NCBI RefSeq assembly: GCF_000969605.1
Contig: NZ_JZUE01000005.1
Span: 124,001-188,000, forward strand
Reading direction: 5' to 3'
DNA from: Aquincola tertiaricarbonis
GTDB lineage: Bacteria > Pseudomonadota > Gammaproteobacteria > Burkholderiales > Burkholderiaceae_C
DNA: 64,000 nucleotides
The notes beneath the pieces were generated by a model that saw only the letters and a program-made list of their open reading frames with translations, searched no databases and had not been told where the DNA came from. Shown here piece by piece: positions 30,730 through 39,838 of this stretch. A program made the translations under genes and the position numbers. Within the stretch, counting starts at the first letter, position 1; every line of letters starts with the position of its first letter.

Positions 30730-31656
30730 GTGTTAGCCGCCTTCATCACCCACGCCGATTGCGCCCGCCACGAGATGGGCCCGCAGCACCCTGAATGCCC
30801 GGAGCGCCTGGCCGCCATCCAGGACCACCTGCTCATCAAGGGCCTGCTGGACTACATGTGCCCCTACGACGCCCCGCTGGCCACGCCGCAGCAGCTGGCC
30901 CGCGCCCATTCGGCCATGTACGTGCAGGAGCTGCTGGCCAGCGGTCCCGCCGAAGGCCATCGCCAGGTGGACCCCGACACCGCCATGTGCCCCCACACCG
31001 TGCAGGCCGCGCTGCGGGCCGCGGGTGCGGCGGTGCAGGCCACCGACCTGGTGCTGGGCGGCCAGGCCCCTGCCGCCTTCTGCTGCGTGCGGCCGCCCGG
31101 CCACCATGCGGAGCGTGCGGCGGCGATGGGCTTCTGCTTCTTCAATAATGTGGCGGTGGGCATCCGCCATGCGCTGGACGTGCACGGCCTGCAGCGGGTG
31201 GCGCTGATCGACTTCGACGTGCACCACGGCAACGGCAGCGAGGACATCTTCCGCGGCGACGAACGGGTGCTGATGTGCTCCATCTTCGAGCGCGGCCTCT
31301 ATCCCTTCAGCGGCGACAAGGCCGCCGGCCCGAACATGGTGAACGTGGGCCTGCCCAGCCGCTCGGGCAGCGAGGCCTTCCGCGCCGCGGTGGCGGACCG
31401 CTGGCTGCCGGCGCTGGAGGCCTTCCAGCCGCAGCTCATCTACGTCTCCGCCGGCTTCGACGCCCACCGGGAGGACGACATGGGCAACCTCGGCCTGGTG
31501 GAAGCCGACTACGAATGGGTCACGCGGCAGCTGCTGGCGGTGGCCCAGCGCCACTGCGGCGGGCGCATCGTTTCCTGCCTGGAAGGCGGCTATGTGCTGA
31601 GCCCGCTGGCCCGCAGCGCGGCGGCGCATGTCAAAGTGCTGATTGGCGCAGACTGA
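30730..31656 (+). CDS. histone deacetylase family protein (class II type)
   Basis: 308-residue zinc-dependent deacetylase of the HDAC/AcuC superfamily. Catalytic elements are RPPGHHA (about 117-123), the metal-binding FDVHHGNG (about 159-166) and YVSAGFDAHRED, with EGGY near the end. Targets in bacteria may be acetylated proteins or small acetylated amines. The GTG start at 30730 is preceded by GAGGAG at 8 nt. The next gene, a Pat-type protein acetyltransferase, follows after about 20 nt, which suggests opposite activities on the same substrates. Confidence 0.92.
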   Translation: MLAAFITHADCARHEMGPQHPECPERLAAIQDHLLIKGLLDYMCPYDAPLATPQQLARAHSAMYVQELLASGPAEGHRQVDPDTAMCPHTVQAALRAAGAAVQATDLVLGGQAPAAFCCVRPPGHHAERAAAMGFCFFNNVAVGIRHALDVHGLQRVALIDFDVHHGNGSEDIFRGDERVLMCSIFERGLYPFSGDKAAGPNMVNVGLPSRSGSEAFRAAVADRWLPALEAFQPQLIYVSAGFDAHREDDMGNLGLVEADYEWVTRQLLAVAQRHCGGRIVSCLEGGYVLSPLARSAAAHVKVLIGAD

Positions 31657-31676
31657 TCCGGCCCCACCGGCACCCC

Positions 31677-34373
31677 ATGGACAAGCATTACCTCTCGCCC
31701 CTGTTCTCCCCCGAATCCATCGTGGTGCTGGCCGGCGATGCCGATGCGCCCGAAAGCCTGACGCCGCAGGCCCGCACGTTGCACGAGGCGCTGCGGGCCC
31801 AGCGCTTCAGCGGCACCCTCGCCTTCCTGGACATCCACACCAGCGGCACGCTGGCCGACCTGGCACAGACACGCGCCGACCTGGCCATCATCGCCCTGCC
31901 CCGGCAGGACGTGGCCGCGGCGCTGGAGGTGGCCGGCCGCATCCACTGCCGCTCGGCGCTGATCATCTCGGCCGGCATCGACGGCGCGCTGGCGGCGGAG
32001 CTCAAGCGCATCGCCCGCCGCGAAGGCGTGCACCTGCTGGGGCCGAACGGCCTGGGCCTGCAGCGGCCGCGGCTGCAGCTCAATGCCAGCGCCCTGGGGC
32101 CGCTGGCGCGCACCGGCTCGCTGGCACTGGTGTCGCAGTCGGGCGCGCTCACCTCTTCCATGCTGGACTGGGCGCGCAACAACGCGGTGGGCTTCTCGTC
32201 GGTGGTCTCGCTGGGGCCGAACACCGCGGTGGACATCGCGCAGGTGCTGGACTTCCTGGCCAACGACCAGCACACCCACAGCATCATCGTGTACCTGGAA
32301 GGCATCTCCAATGCGCGCCGCTTCATGAGCGCGCTGCGCTCGGCGGCCAACGCCAAGCCGGTGGTGGTGCTGAAGGCCGGCCGCCGGCCCGCGGGCAACG
32401 AGGCCGCGCACACGCACAGCGGCACCATCGTCGGTGCCGACGACGTGTTCGATGCGGCGCTGCGCCGCGCCGGCGCGGTGCGCGTGCGCTCCTTCGTCGA
32501 GCTGTTCTCGGCGGCCAAGTGCCTGGCCTCGCGCTACCGGCCGGTGGGCAGGCGGCTGGCCATCGTGACCAACGGCGGCGGGCCGGGTGTGCTGGCGGCC
32601 GACTGGGTCAACGAGATCTTCCTGCAGATGGGCAAGCTGTCGGTGGAATCTGCCACGGCACTGAAGCCGCTGCTGCCGGAGCAGGCTTCGCTGGCCGACC
32701 TGATCGACCTGTCGGAAGAAGCCACCGCCGCGCACTACCGCGCGGCCATCGAGGCCGCCTCGCGCGACCGCGGCATCGACGGCGTGCTGGCCATCTATTC
32801 CACCAAGGCCGGCGGTGATTCGGGCGACGTGGCCGCGGCGCTGGTGGACGTCAAGCGCAGCCTCAGCAAGCCGCTGCTGGCCTGCTGGATGGGCGATGCC
32901 TCGGTGGGCAATGCGCGCCAGCAGTTGAACGAGGCGGCCATTCCCAACTTCCGCACGCCCGAGGCCGCGGTGGGCGCCTTCGGCAACATCGCCTCGTTCT
33001 ATCAGAACCAGCTGCTGCTGCAGCAGACGCCGCCGCCGCTGTCCACGCTGGCCAAGCCCGACATTGAAGGCGCGCGGCTGGTGATCGAGAGCGTGCTGGC
33101 CGAGCGCCGCAAGGTGCTCACCGAGATGGAGTCGAAGACGCTGCTGTCGGCCTTCCACATCCCGGTGACCAACACCATCCTGGCGCGCAACGCCAACGAG
33201 GCGATGATGATCGCCACGCAGCTGGGCTTTCCGGTGGCGCTGAAGATCGACTCGCCCGACATCCTGCATAAGAGCGACGTGCAGGGCGTGGCGCTGAACA
33301 TCCTCAACGGCGCGGGCGTGCGCGACACCTACAACGACATGGTGGAGCGGGTGAAGCGGCTGCAGCCCGGCGCGCGGCTCAATGGCGTGACGGTGCAGAA
33401 GATGGCGCGGGCCCAGCGCGGCCGCGAGATCTGCATCGGCCTGGTGAGCGACGAGCCCTTCGGCCCGGTGATCATGTTCGGCGCCGGCGGCACGATGATC
33501 GAGCTGATCCGCGACCGCGCGATGGAACTGCCGCCGCTGAACAAGTTCCTGGCCCGCCGGCTGATCGAACGCTCCCGCGTGGCCGAGACGCTGGTGGAAT
33601 GGCGCGGCGCCAGCCCGGTGGACATGGACGCGCTGGAGCGTGTGCTGCTGAGGGTGTCGGAGATGGTGTGCGAGCTGCCGCAGCTGCGCCAGATGGACAT
33701 CAACCCGATCATCGTGGACGAGTCGGGCGCGGTGGCGGTGGACGCCCGCATCATCGTCGACAGCGCGTCGCAGGGCGTGGGCATGGGCAGCGGGCCCAGC
33801 CCCTACAACCACCTGGCCATCCTGCCTTACCCGGCGCGCTACGAGCAGGTGTGGCCGATGCGCGGGGGCGGCGAATACACGGTGCGGCCCATCCACCCCA
33901 ACGACGCGCAGATGCTGCAGGACCTGGTGCAGAGCCTGTCGCCCGAGAGCCGCTACTTCCGCTTCGTCAGCTCGATGACGCAGCTGCCGCCGCCGATGCT
34001 GGCGCGCTTCACGCTGATCGACTACGACCGCGAGATGGCGCTGGTGGCGGTGCACAAGCAGCGCGAGGCCGCCACCGACGGCACCATCGTCGAGACCGAA
34101 CGCATCATCGGCGTGTCGCGCTACGTGACCAACCCGGACCAGTCGAGCTGCGAGTTCTCGCTGGTGGTGGCCGATGCCTATGCGGGCAAGGGCATCGGCT
34201 CACGGCTGATGGAATGCATCATGGACGTGGCCCGCGAGAAGGGCCTGTCGGAGATCGAGGGCCTGGTGCTGACCAACAACCCGGGCATGCTCAAGCTGAT
34301 GCGCGGGCTGGGCTTCGAGGTGAAACCGTTCGCGGAGGACCCGGACTTCAAGCTCGTCACGCACGCGCTGTAG
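31677..34373 (+). CDS. Pat-like protein acetyltransferase (acyl-CoA synthetase + GNAT)
   Basis: 898-residue fusion. Residues about 1-700 resemble ADP-forming acyl-CoA synthetases: a CoA-binding Rossmann domain, a succinyl-CoA synthetase-like domain (SGALTSSMLDWA; His247 in HTHSGTIVG at the usual phosphohistidine position) and an ATP-grasp with FPVALKIDSPDILHKSDVQGV. Residues about 740-898 form a GNAT domain (GEYTVRPIHPNDA, AYAGKGIGSRLM). This is the architecture of S. enterica Pat / E. coli PatZ, which lysine-acetylates metabolic enzymes. It is probably co-transcribed with the preceding deacetylase and convergently overlaps the chemoreceptor gene by 17 nt. Confidence 0.92.
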   Translation: MDKHYLSPLFSPESIVVLAGDADAPESLTPQARTLHEALRAQRFSGTLAFLDIHTSGTLADLAQTRADLAIIALPRQDVAAALEVAGRIHCRSALIISAGIDGALAAELKRIARREGVHLLGPNGLGLQRPRLQLNASALGPLARTGSLALVSQSGALTSSMLDWARNNAVGFSSVVSLGPNTAVDIAQVLDFLANDQHTHSIIVYLEGISNARRFMSALRSAANAKPVVVLKAGRRPAGNEAAHTHSGTIVGADDVFDAALRRAGAVRVRSFVELFSAAKCLASRYRPVGRRLAIVTNGGGPGVLAADWVNEIFLQMGKLSVESATALKPLLPEQASLADLIDLSEEATAAHYRAAIEAASRDRGIDGVLAIYSTKAGGDSGDVAAALVDVKRSLSKPLLACWMGDASVGNARQQLNEAAIPNFRTPEAAVGAFGNIASFYQNQLLLQQTPPPLSTLAKPDIEGARLVIESVLAERRKVLTEMESKTLLSAFHIPVTNTILARNANEAMMIATQLGFPVALKIDSPDILHKSDVQGVALNILNGAGVRDTYNDMVERVKRLQPGARLNGVTVQKMARAQRGREICIGLVSDEPFGPVIMFGAGGTMIELIRDRAMELPPLNKFLARRLIERSRVAETLVEWRGASPVDMDALERVLLRVSEMVCELPQLRQMDINPIIVDESGAVAVDARIIVDSASQGVGMGSGPSPYNHLAILPYPARYEQVWPMRGGGEYTVRPIHPNDAQMLQDLVQSLSPESRYFRFVSSMTQLPPPMLARFTLIDYDREMALVAVHKQREAATDGTIVETERIIGVSRYVTNPDQSSCEFSLVVADAYAGKGIGSRLMECIMDVAREKGLSEIEGLVLTNNPGMLKLMRGLGFEVKPFAEDPDFKLVTHAL

Positions 34374-35931
34374 CGGCCAGCTGGAAGCCGGCCACCAGGC
34401 GCGACAGCGTCTCGGCCTGGCGGCGCAGGCTGTCGGCGGCGGCCGCGCTCTGCTCCACCAGGGCCGAGTTCTGCTGCGTGCTGTGGTCGAAACCGGCCAC
34501 CGCGCCATGCACATGGGCCACCCCGGCGGCCTGGGCCGCGGTGGCGGCGGAGATGTCGTTGATCAGCATCGACACCTGCTGCACCTTGTCCACGATGCCG
34601 GCCATCGCCTGGCCGGCATCCTCCACCTGGCGGTTGCCGGCGTCCACCCGCTCGCCGCTGGCCTGGATCAGCGACTTGATCTCGCGCGCCGCCTCCGACG
34701 AGCGCTGCGCCAGCTGCCGCACCTCGCTGGCCACCACCGCGAAGCCACGGCCCTGCTCGCCGGCCCGGGCCGCCTCCACCGCCGCATTCAGGGCCAGGAT
34801 GTTGGTCTGGAAGGCGATGCCGTCGATGGTGCCGATGATCTCGCCGATCTTCTTGGACGAACCGGCGATCTGCTGCATGGTGCGCACCACCTGCGACATG
34901 GTGGCGCCGCCCTCCTGCGCCGCCTGCGAGGTGGCCGCGGCCAGCATGCGCGCCTGCTCGGCCGTCTGCGCATTGAGCTGCACGGTGCTGCTCAGCTCGT
35001 TCATGGCGCTGGCCGTCTGCTGCACGCTGCCGGCCTGCACCTCGTTGCGCTGGCTCAGGTCGGCATTGCCGCTGGCGATCTCGGCCGAGCCGGTGGCGAT
35101 GCTGTCGACGCTCTGGCGCACCTGGCCCACCAGCGTGGCCAGGCTGGCGCTCATGCGGGCCATGGACGCGACGATGCTGCGCTCGTCGCCCCGGCGCACG
35201 GGCAGCGGATGGGCCAGGTCGCCGCGGGCGATGCGCTCGGCCGCCTGCACCACGTCATGCGGCTCGCCGCCCACCTGCCGGGTGATGCAGCGCGTGGTGA
35301 GCACCGACACCGCCAGCCCCGCCACTGCCGCCACCCCCAGCAATGCCAGCATGGCCCAGCGGCCCACCGCATGGTCGCGCTCGGCGGCGCCCGAAGCTTC
35401 GCTGGCGCCGCGGCCCACCTGGTCCACCAGCGCCACCAGCGCCTTCTGCGCCGTGCCGATGGCCTCGTAGCCGGCACCCGCCAGCAGCAGCCGGGCCGGC
35501 TCCTTCTGGCCGCTGCGCGACAGGCTCATCACCTTGTCCTGCTCGGCGCTGTAGACCTGCCAAGCCTGCTGGAAGCGGGTCCATTCGGCGCGCTCCTGCG
35601 GGCTGTCGATCATCGGCTCATAGCGCTCGGCCGCCTTGGCCATGGCCGCGCGCATGCGCACGCGGTAGTCCTCCAGCGTGTCCATGTACGCGGCGTCGGG
35701 GCTGATGACATGGCCCAGTTCCACCCGCCGCAGGTCGGAGGTGAGCGTCCGGATCTCCAGCAGCAGCTGGCCCTTGGGCACCCATCGGCCGACGATGACC
35801 TGCACCGCCCCGTCCAGCCGGGACATCTGGTAGAGCGCCATCGCGCCCAGCGCACCGTTGATCAGGACCAGCAGCCCGAAGGCCAGCGCCAGGCGACGGC
35901 CCAGCGACAGGAATGCGGCAGGTGTGTGCAT
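34357..35931 (-). CDS. methyl-accepting chemotaxis protein
   Basis: About 524-residue chemoreceptor. TM1 lies near the N-terminus (RRLALAFGLLVLINGALGAMALYQM), followed by a periplasmic four-helix-bundle domain, TM2 (GRWAMLALLGVAAVAGLAVSVL), a HAMP linker (VVQAAERIARGDLAHPL) and the cytoplasmic signalling hairpin. The hairpin tip reads DGIAFQTNILALNAAVEAARAGEQGRGFAVVASEVRQLAQRS. No C-terminal CheR pentapeptide is present. The ATG at 35931 was chosen because it directly precedes TM1; an ATG at 35955 is also possible. The last 17 nt overlap the convergent acetyltransferase gene. Confidence 0.92.
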   Translation of the reverse strand: MHTPAAFLSLGRRLALAFGLLVLINGALGAMALYQMSRLDGAVQVIVGRWVPKGQLLLEIRTLTSDLRRVELGHVISPDAAYMDTLEDYRVRMRAAMAKAAERYEPMIDSPQERAEWTRFQQAWQVYSAEQDKVMSLSRSGQKEPARLLLAGAGYEAIGTAQKALVALVDQVGRGASEASGAAERDHAVGRWAMLALLGVAAVAGLAVSVLTTRCITRQVGGEPHDVVQAAERIARGDLAHPLPVRRGDERSIVASMARMSASLATLVGQVRQSVDSIATGSAEIASGNADLSQRNEVQAGSVQQTASAMNELSSTVQLNAQTAEQARMLAAATSQAAQEGGATMSQVVRTMQQIAGSSKKIGEIIGTIDGIAFQTNILALNAAVEAARAGEQGRGFAVVASEVRQLAQRSSEAAREIKSLIQASGERVDAGNRQVEDAGQAMAGIVDKVQQVSMLINDISAATAAQAAGVAHVHGAVAGFDHSTQQNSALVEQSAAAADSLRRQAETLSRLVAGFQLAATARA

Positions 35932-36043
35932 GTGAGGTTCCCCGCGGCGGAGCATCCGACGTGGGAAGGACTTCGACCGCAGGCCGGCCGTTTCAAGCCG
36001 CCGCGCGGCCGCGCACGGCGTTTTCCTACCTCTGGGGGATGCG

Positions 36044-37294
36044 TCAGCCGGCCCGGCGCCAGGCGGCAGCGCCGCGGCCTGCGCGCAAGCCGCTGGCCAT
36101 CGTGGCCTGCAGCAGGTAGCCGCCGGTGGGTGCTTCCCAGTCCAGCATCTCGCCGGCGATGAAGATGCCTGGGCGGGCCTGCAGCATCAGCCGCTCGTCC
36201 AGCGCCTGCAGCGCCACCCCGCCGGCGGTGCTGATCGCCTCGGCCACCGGACGCGGCGCCACCACGGTCAGCGGCAGGGCCTTGAGCGCGGTGGCCAGCG
36301 CGGCCGCGTCGTCGAGCTGCGCCCGTGGCAGGAGTTCATGCAGCAGCGACACCTTGGCGCCGGCGAGGCCCAGCCGGCTCTTCAGGTGCGTGGCCAGGCT
36401 GCGGGTGCCGCGCGGTCGCTTCACCTCGGCCAGCACACGCTCGGCATCGAAGGTGGGCAACAGGTCGATGTGCAGCAGGGCGCTGCCCTGCGCCGCCACG
36501 GTGTCCCGCAGCAGCGCCGACACCGCATACACCAGGCTGCCTTCCACGCCGTAGTCGCTCAGCACGAACTCACCGGCCCGCTCGAAGCGGCGCCCATCGT
36601 GCGCGGTGAAGCGCAACGCGGCCGGCTTGATCGGCGCGCCGGCGAAGCGGCTGCGCAGGTGCTCGCTCCAGCCACGCTCGCCGTCGGGCCGCGCGATCTC
36701 GAAGCCGCAGTTGGCCGGCTGCAGCGCTACCACGTCCACCCCCTGGGCCTGCAGCAGCGGCACCCAGCGGCCGTCGGAGCCCAGCTGCGGCCAGCTTGCG
36801 CCGCCCAGCGCCAGCACCGTGGCCTGCGGCTGCACCGTGAGCTCACCCGCCGGGCCCTGCAGCCGCAGCGCGCTGCCATCGTCGGTCCAGCCCAGCCAGC
36901 GGTGGCGCTGGTGGAAGCGCACGCCGGCCATGCGCAGCCGGTGCAGCCAGGCGCGCAGCAGCGGCGCGGCCTTCATGTCCACCGGAAACACACGGCCCGA
37001 GCTGCCGACGAAGGTCTCGATGCCCAGGCCCGCGGCCCAGTCGCGCATGGCCTGCGGACTGAAGTCGGCCAGCCACGGCGCCACCTCGGCGGCCCGCGGG
37101 CCGTAGCGCTCGGTGAAGGGCTCGATGGGCTCGCTGTGCGTGAGGTTCAAGCCGCCCTTGCCGGCCAGCAGGAACTTGCGGCCGACCGATGGCATGGCGT
37201 CATAGAGGTCCACCTGGCGGCCGGCGGCGGCCAGGGCCTCGGCCGCCATCAGGCCGGCGGGGCCGCCGCCGATGACCACGGTATCGGCGTTCAC
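36044..37294 (-). CDS. FAD-dependent oxidoreductase (HI0933/YhiN-like flavoprotein)
   Basis: 416-residue flavoprotein. The FAD dinucleotide-binding motif is VIGGGPAGLMAAEALAAAG at the N-terminus, followed by the family-specific RKFLLAGKGGLNLTHSE (about 42-58) and a C-terminal FAD contact GEMLDWEAPTGGYLLQATMASG. These mark the HI0933/YhiN group (TIGR03862-like), whose reaction is unknown. Translation starts at a GTG (37292-37294) that overlaps the deacetylase stop codon (GTGA), so the two genes are coupled. Substrate and partner are unknown. Confidence 0.88.
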   Translation of the reverse strand: MNADTVVIGGGPAGLMAAEALAAAGRQVDLYDAMPSVGRKFLLAGKGGLNLTHSEPIEPFTERYGPRAAEVAPWLADFSPQAMRDWAAGLGIETFVGSSGRVFPVDMKAAPLLRAWLHRLRMAGVRFHQRHRWLGWTDDGSALRLQGPAGELTVQPQATVLALGGASWPQLGSDGRWVPLLQAQGVDVVALQPANCGFEIARPDGERGWSEHLRSRFAGAPIKPAALRFTAHDGRRFERAGEFVLSDYGVEGSLVYAVSALLRDTVAAQGSALLHIDLLPTFDAERVLAEVKRPRGTRSLATHLKSRLGLAGAKVSLLHELLPRAQLDDAAALATALKALPLTVVAPRPVAEAISTAGGVALQALDERLMLQARPGIFIAGEMLDWEAPTGGYLLQATMASGLRAGRGAAAWRRAG

Positions 37295-38331
37295 GACCCA
37301 AACCCTTCCAGCACGTTGACGGCATTGATGCCCACCTCGGCCACCGCATACCCGCCTTCGAAAGTGAAGACGGTGGGCAGCCCGGCCGAAGCCAGGTCGC
37401 GGCCGATGTCGAAGTAGTCGGCACTGCGCAGCGTGAAGGCGGAGATCGGGTCGCCCTCGAAGGTGTCCACGCCCAGCGGCACCACCAGGGCCTGCGCGCC
37501 GAAGCGCTTGACTTCGTCCAGCCCGCGGCCGAGTGCGGCGCGCCAATCGGCGAAGCCGGTGCCGCGTGGCAGCGGCAGGTTCAGGTTGCAGCCGGCGCCC
37601 TCGCCTTCGCCACGCTCGTCGGCGTAGCCCAGGTAGAACGGGTACTCGGTAGACGGGTCGCCGTGGAGGGACACGGTGAGCACATCGCCGCGCGCGTAGA
37701 AGATGCTCTGCGTGCCGTTGCCGTGGTGGTAGTCCACGTCCAGCACCGCCACCCGCTCGAAGCCGCCGTCCCGCAGTGCCTGCGCGGCCAGCGCCGCGTT
37801 GTTGAGGAAGCAGTAGCCGCCGAAGAAGTCGGCGCCCGCGTGGTGCCCGGGCGGGCGGGTCAGTGCGAAGGCGCTGCGCGTGCTGCCCGAGGCCACCGCC
37901 TGCGCGGCGGCCACGGCACAGGCTGCGCCCTGGCGCGCCGCGGTCCAGCTGCCGGCGGTGAGCGGCGTGCCGGCATCGAACGAAAACAGCCCCATGCGTG
38001 CCGCGAAGTTGGCGGGCAGCACATCGGCGCGGAAGCCCCGCACCGGCCACACGGAAGGCAGCGCGTCCAGCTCGGCGTTGGCCGGGTCCAGCGCCACCCA
38101 TTCATCCCAGGCGCCAGCCAGGAACTGCAGGTAGCGCGGGCTGTGGATGCGCGCCAGCAGCGCTTCGTCCAGCGGGCCGGGTTCGGTGATCGTGCCGACC
38201 GGGCGCTTGTGCAGCTCCGCCAGCAGATGGTCCAACCGGTCGGGCGACTCATGGCAGGGCACCAGCCGGCCGCGGAACATCTCGTGGCGGCCGGCATGCT
38301 GCCGGTGCAGGGTGTTGTGGACGATGAGCAT
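37291..38331 (-). CDS. histone deacetylase family protein, acetylpolyamine amidohydrolase type
   Basis: 346-residue zinc amidohydrolase. Active-site motifs are RPPGHHAG, the metal-binding VLDVDYHHGNGTQSIFY and TFEGGY. The sequence DVLTVSLHGDPSTEYPFYLGYADERGEGEGAG is typical of bacterial acetylpolyamine amidohydrolases rather than AcuC. It probably deacetylates acetylated polyamines or related amines. It is upstream of and coupled to the flavoprotein gene. A second, distinct HDAC-family gene lies 6 kb away at 30730. Confidence 0.9.
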   Translation of the reverse strand: MLIVHNTLHRQHAGRHEMFRGRLVPCHESPDRLDHLLAELHKRPVGTITEPGPLDEALLARIHSPRYLQFLAGAWDEWVALDPANAELDALPSVWPVRGFRADVLPANFAARMGLFSFDAGTPLTAGSWTAARQGAACAVAAAQAVASGSTRSAFALTRPPGHHAGADFFGGYCFLNNAALAAQALRDGGFERVAVLDVDYHHGNGTQSIFYARGDVLTVSLHGDPSTEYPFYLGYADERGEGEGAGCNLNLPLPRGTGFADWRAALGRGLDEVKRFGAQALVVPLGVDTFEGDPISAFTLRSADYFDIGRDLASAGLPTVFTFEGGYAVAEVGINAVNVLEGFGS

Positions 38332-38342
38332 GGCGGCATTGT

Positions 38343-38456
38343 TGCAGCCGCCCCGGGGCGCAGCGAACTGGGGGCCGATTCAAGTCCGCCGGGCCGCCCC
38401 AAGGACTTGAGCGCCCCCCCGGGGGGCCGCGAGCGCAGCGAGCTTGGGGGCTCGAC
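38343..38456. repeat. GC-rich intergenic repeat mosaic
   Basis: Two imperfect copies of a CCCCGGGG...GCAGCGAACTGGGGG-like unit occur (about 38350-38373 and 38412-38450). They flank an exact 8-bp inverted repeat TCAAGTCC/GGACTTGA (38380-38387 and 38403-38410). The region fills the gap between the amidohydrolase start and the SDR stop. It resembles REP-like intergenic elements common in Burkholderiales. A related GC-rich block lies near 47655. Confidence 0.5.
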
Positions 38457-39362
38457 TCACCCCCGCAACGAAGCCCTCAGCGTGGCGCCGATGTCGGGCC
38501 GGTCGGCGAAGGGGTCGCTGGGGTTGCGATGCTGCAGCACGTCGTCCATGCGCTGCTGCACCGTCTTCAACGCATGCGGGTGGCTGAAGACGTAGAACTG
38601 CCGCTCGCGCACCGCATCCATCACCTTCTGGGCGATGTGGGCGGCGGTCACCTTGCCGCTGCTCACGGCCTTGGCCGACATGGCGCGCGATATCTTCTGG
38701 CTCACCGTCTGTCGTTGGGCTTCGTCCGCCAGATCGGCCGGGCGATTGCGTTCGCTGAGGTGGATGCCAGTGGGCACGAAGAACGGGCACAGCACCGAGG
38801 CGCTGACCTGGTCGGTCACCAACGACAGGTCCTGGTAGAGGGTTTCGCTCAGCGACACCACCGCATGCTTGCTGACGTTGTACACGCCCATGTTGGGCAT
38901 GTTCACCATGCCGGCCATCGACGCGGTGTTGACGATGTGGCCCTGCCATTGCGGGTCGGCCTGGGCGGCTGCCAGCATCATCGGCGTGAACACACGCACG
39001 CCGTGCACCACGCCCATCAGGTTGACGCCCAGCACCCATTCCCAGTCCTTGGCGCTGTGCTCCCAGATCAGCCCGCCGCTGCCCACGCCGGCGTTGTTGA
39101 ACACCAGGTGCGGCGCGCCGAAGCGCTGCTGCACCGCGGCACCCATCGCTTCGACCTCGGCGGCCTTGGAGACATCGAGCCGGTAGGGCAGCACGTCCAC
39201 GCCCAGCGCCTGGATCTCTTCGGCGGCGCGCTGCAGTGCTTCGGCCTGCACATCGGCCATCACCACGTTCATGCCGGCCTGGGCGGCCAGGCGCGAGGTT
39301 TCCAGGCCGAAGCCCGAGGCCGCGCCGGTGATCACGGCCGTGCGGCCGGGCAAGTCCTTCAT
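38457..39362 (-). CDS. short-chain dehydrogenase/reductase (SDR)
   Basis: 301-residue classical SDR using NAD(P)H. The cofactor motif is TGAASGFG (about 13-20), NNAG lies at about 89, and the catalytic Ser-Tyr-Lys triad includes NTASMAG and YNVSK. An extended C-terminus (from about 240) is longer than in most 250-residue SDRs. The ATG at 39362 has AGGAG 8 nt upstream and overlaps the GNAT stop (ATGA). The substrate is unknown; the neighbours are lipid and CoA enzymes. Confidence 0.9.
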   Translation of the reverse strand: MKDLPGRTAVITGAASGFGLETSRLAAQAGMNVVMADVQAEALQRAAEEIQALGVDVLPYRLDVSKAAEVEAMGAAVQQRFGAPHLVFNNAGVGSGGLIWEHSAKDWEWVLGVNLMGVVHGVRVFTPMMLAAAQADPQWQGHIVNTASMAGMVNMPNMGVYNVSKHAVVSLSETLYQDLSLVTDQVSASVLCPFFVPTGIHLSERNRPADLADEAQRQTVSQKISRAMSAKAVSSGKVTAAHIAQKVMDAVRERQFYVFSHPHALKTVQQRMDDVLQHRNPSDPFADRPDIGATLRASLRG

Positions 39363-39838
39363 CGCTGTACTCCTGAGTGGTGCTCGGCCGGGCAGAGCAT
39401 CTCGATGTGGGGAATGTTGTCTTCCAGGTAGGGCTCGCCCACCGCCTGGAAGCCGAGCGAGCCGTAGAAGCGCTGCAGGCGCGCCTGCGCGCTGATGCGC
39501 ACCGCGCGGCCGGGCCAGGTGTCCTGGCAGCGGGCCAGGCCCTCGCACATCAGCGCCAGGCCGGCGCCGGTGCCACGCACCTCGGGCGCGGTGATGACGC
39601 GGCCGATCGACGGCTCTTCGTACTTCACGCCCGGGTCCACCAACCGCAGGTAGGCCAGCAACCGGCCTTGTGCGTCATGGCCCAGCAGGTGCCAGCACTG
39701 GTCGTCCAGGCCGTCGGGGTCGAGGTAGGCGCATTGCTGCTCCACCACGAAAACCCGCGCACGCAGCGCCAGCAGGTCGTACAGCGGCTGCAGCCCCAGG
39801 CCTTCGAAGCGGGTCCAGGTCCAGCCCAGCGTGGCCAT
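39359..39838 (-). CDS. ElaA-like GNAT N-acetyltransferase
   Basis: 159-residue GNAT of the ElaA group. The N-terminus has LQPLYDLLALRARVFVVEQQCAYLDPDGLDDQCWH, a hallmark of ElaA, followed by IGRVITAPEVRGTGAGLALM (acetyl-CoA loop) and RLQRFYGSLGFQAVG. The ATG at 39838 overlaps the preceding CurA-like gene by 1 nt (TGATG), and the stop overlaps the SDR start, so it sits in a coupled chain. The substrate is unknown. Confidence 0.88.
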   Translation of the reverse strand: MATLGWTWTRFEGLGLQPLYDLLALRARVFVVEQQCAYLDPDGLDDQCWHLLGHDAQGRLLAYLRLVDPGVKYEEPSIGRVITAPEVRGTGAGLALMCEGLARCQDTWPGRAVRISAQARLQRFYGSLGFQAVGEPYLEDNIPHIEMLCPAEHHSGVQR

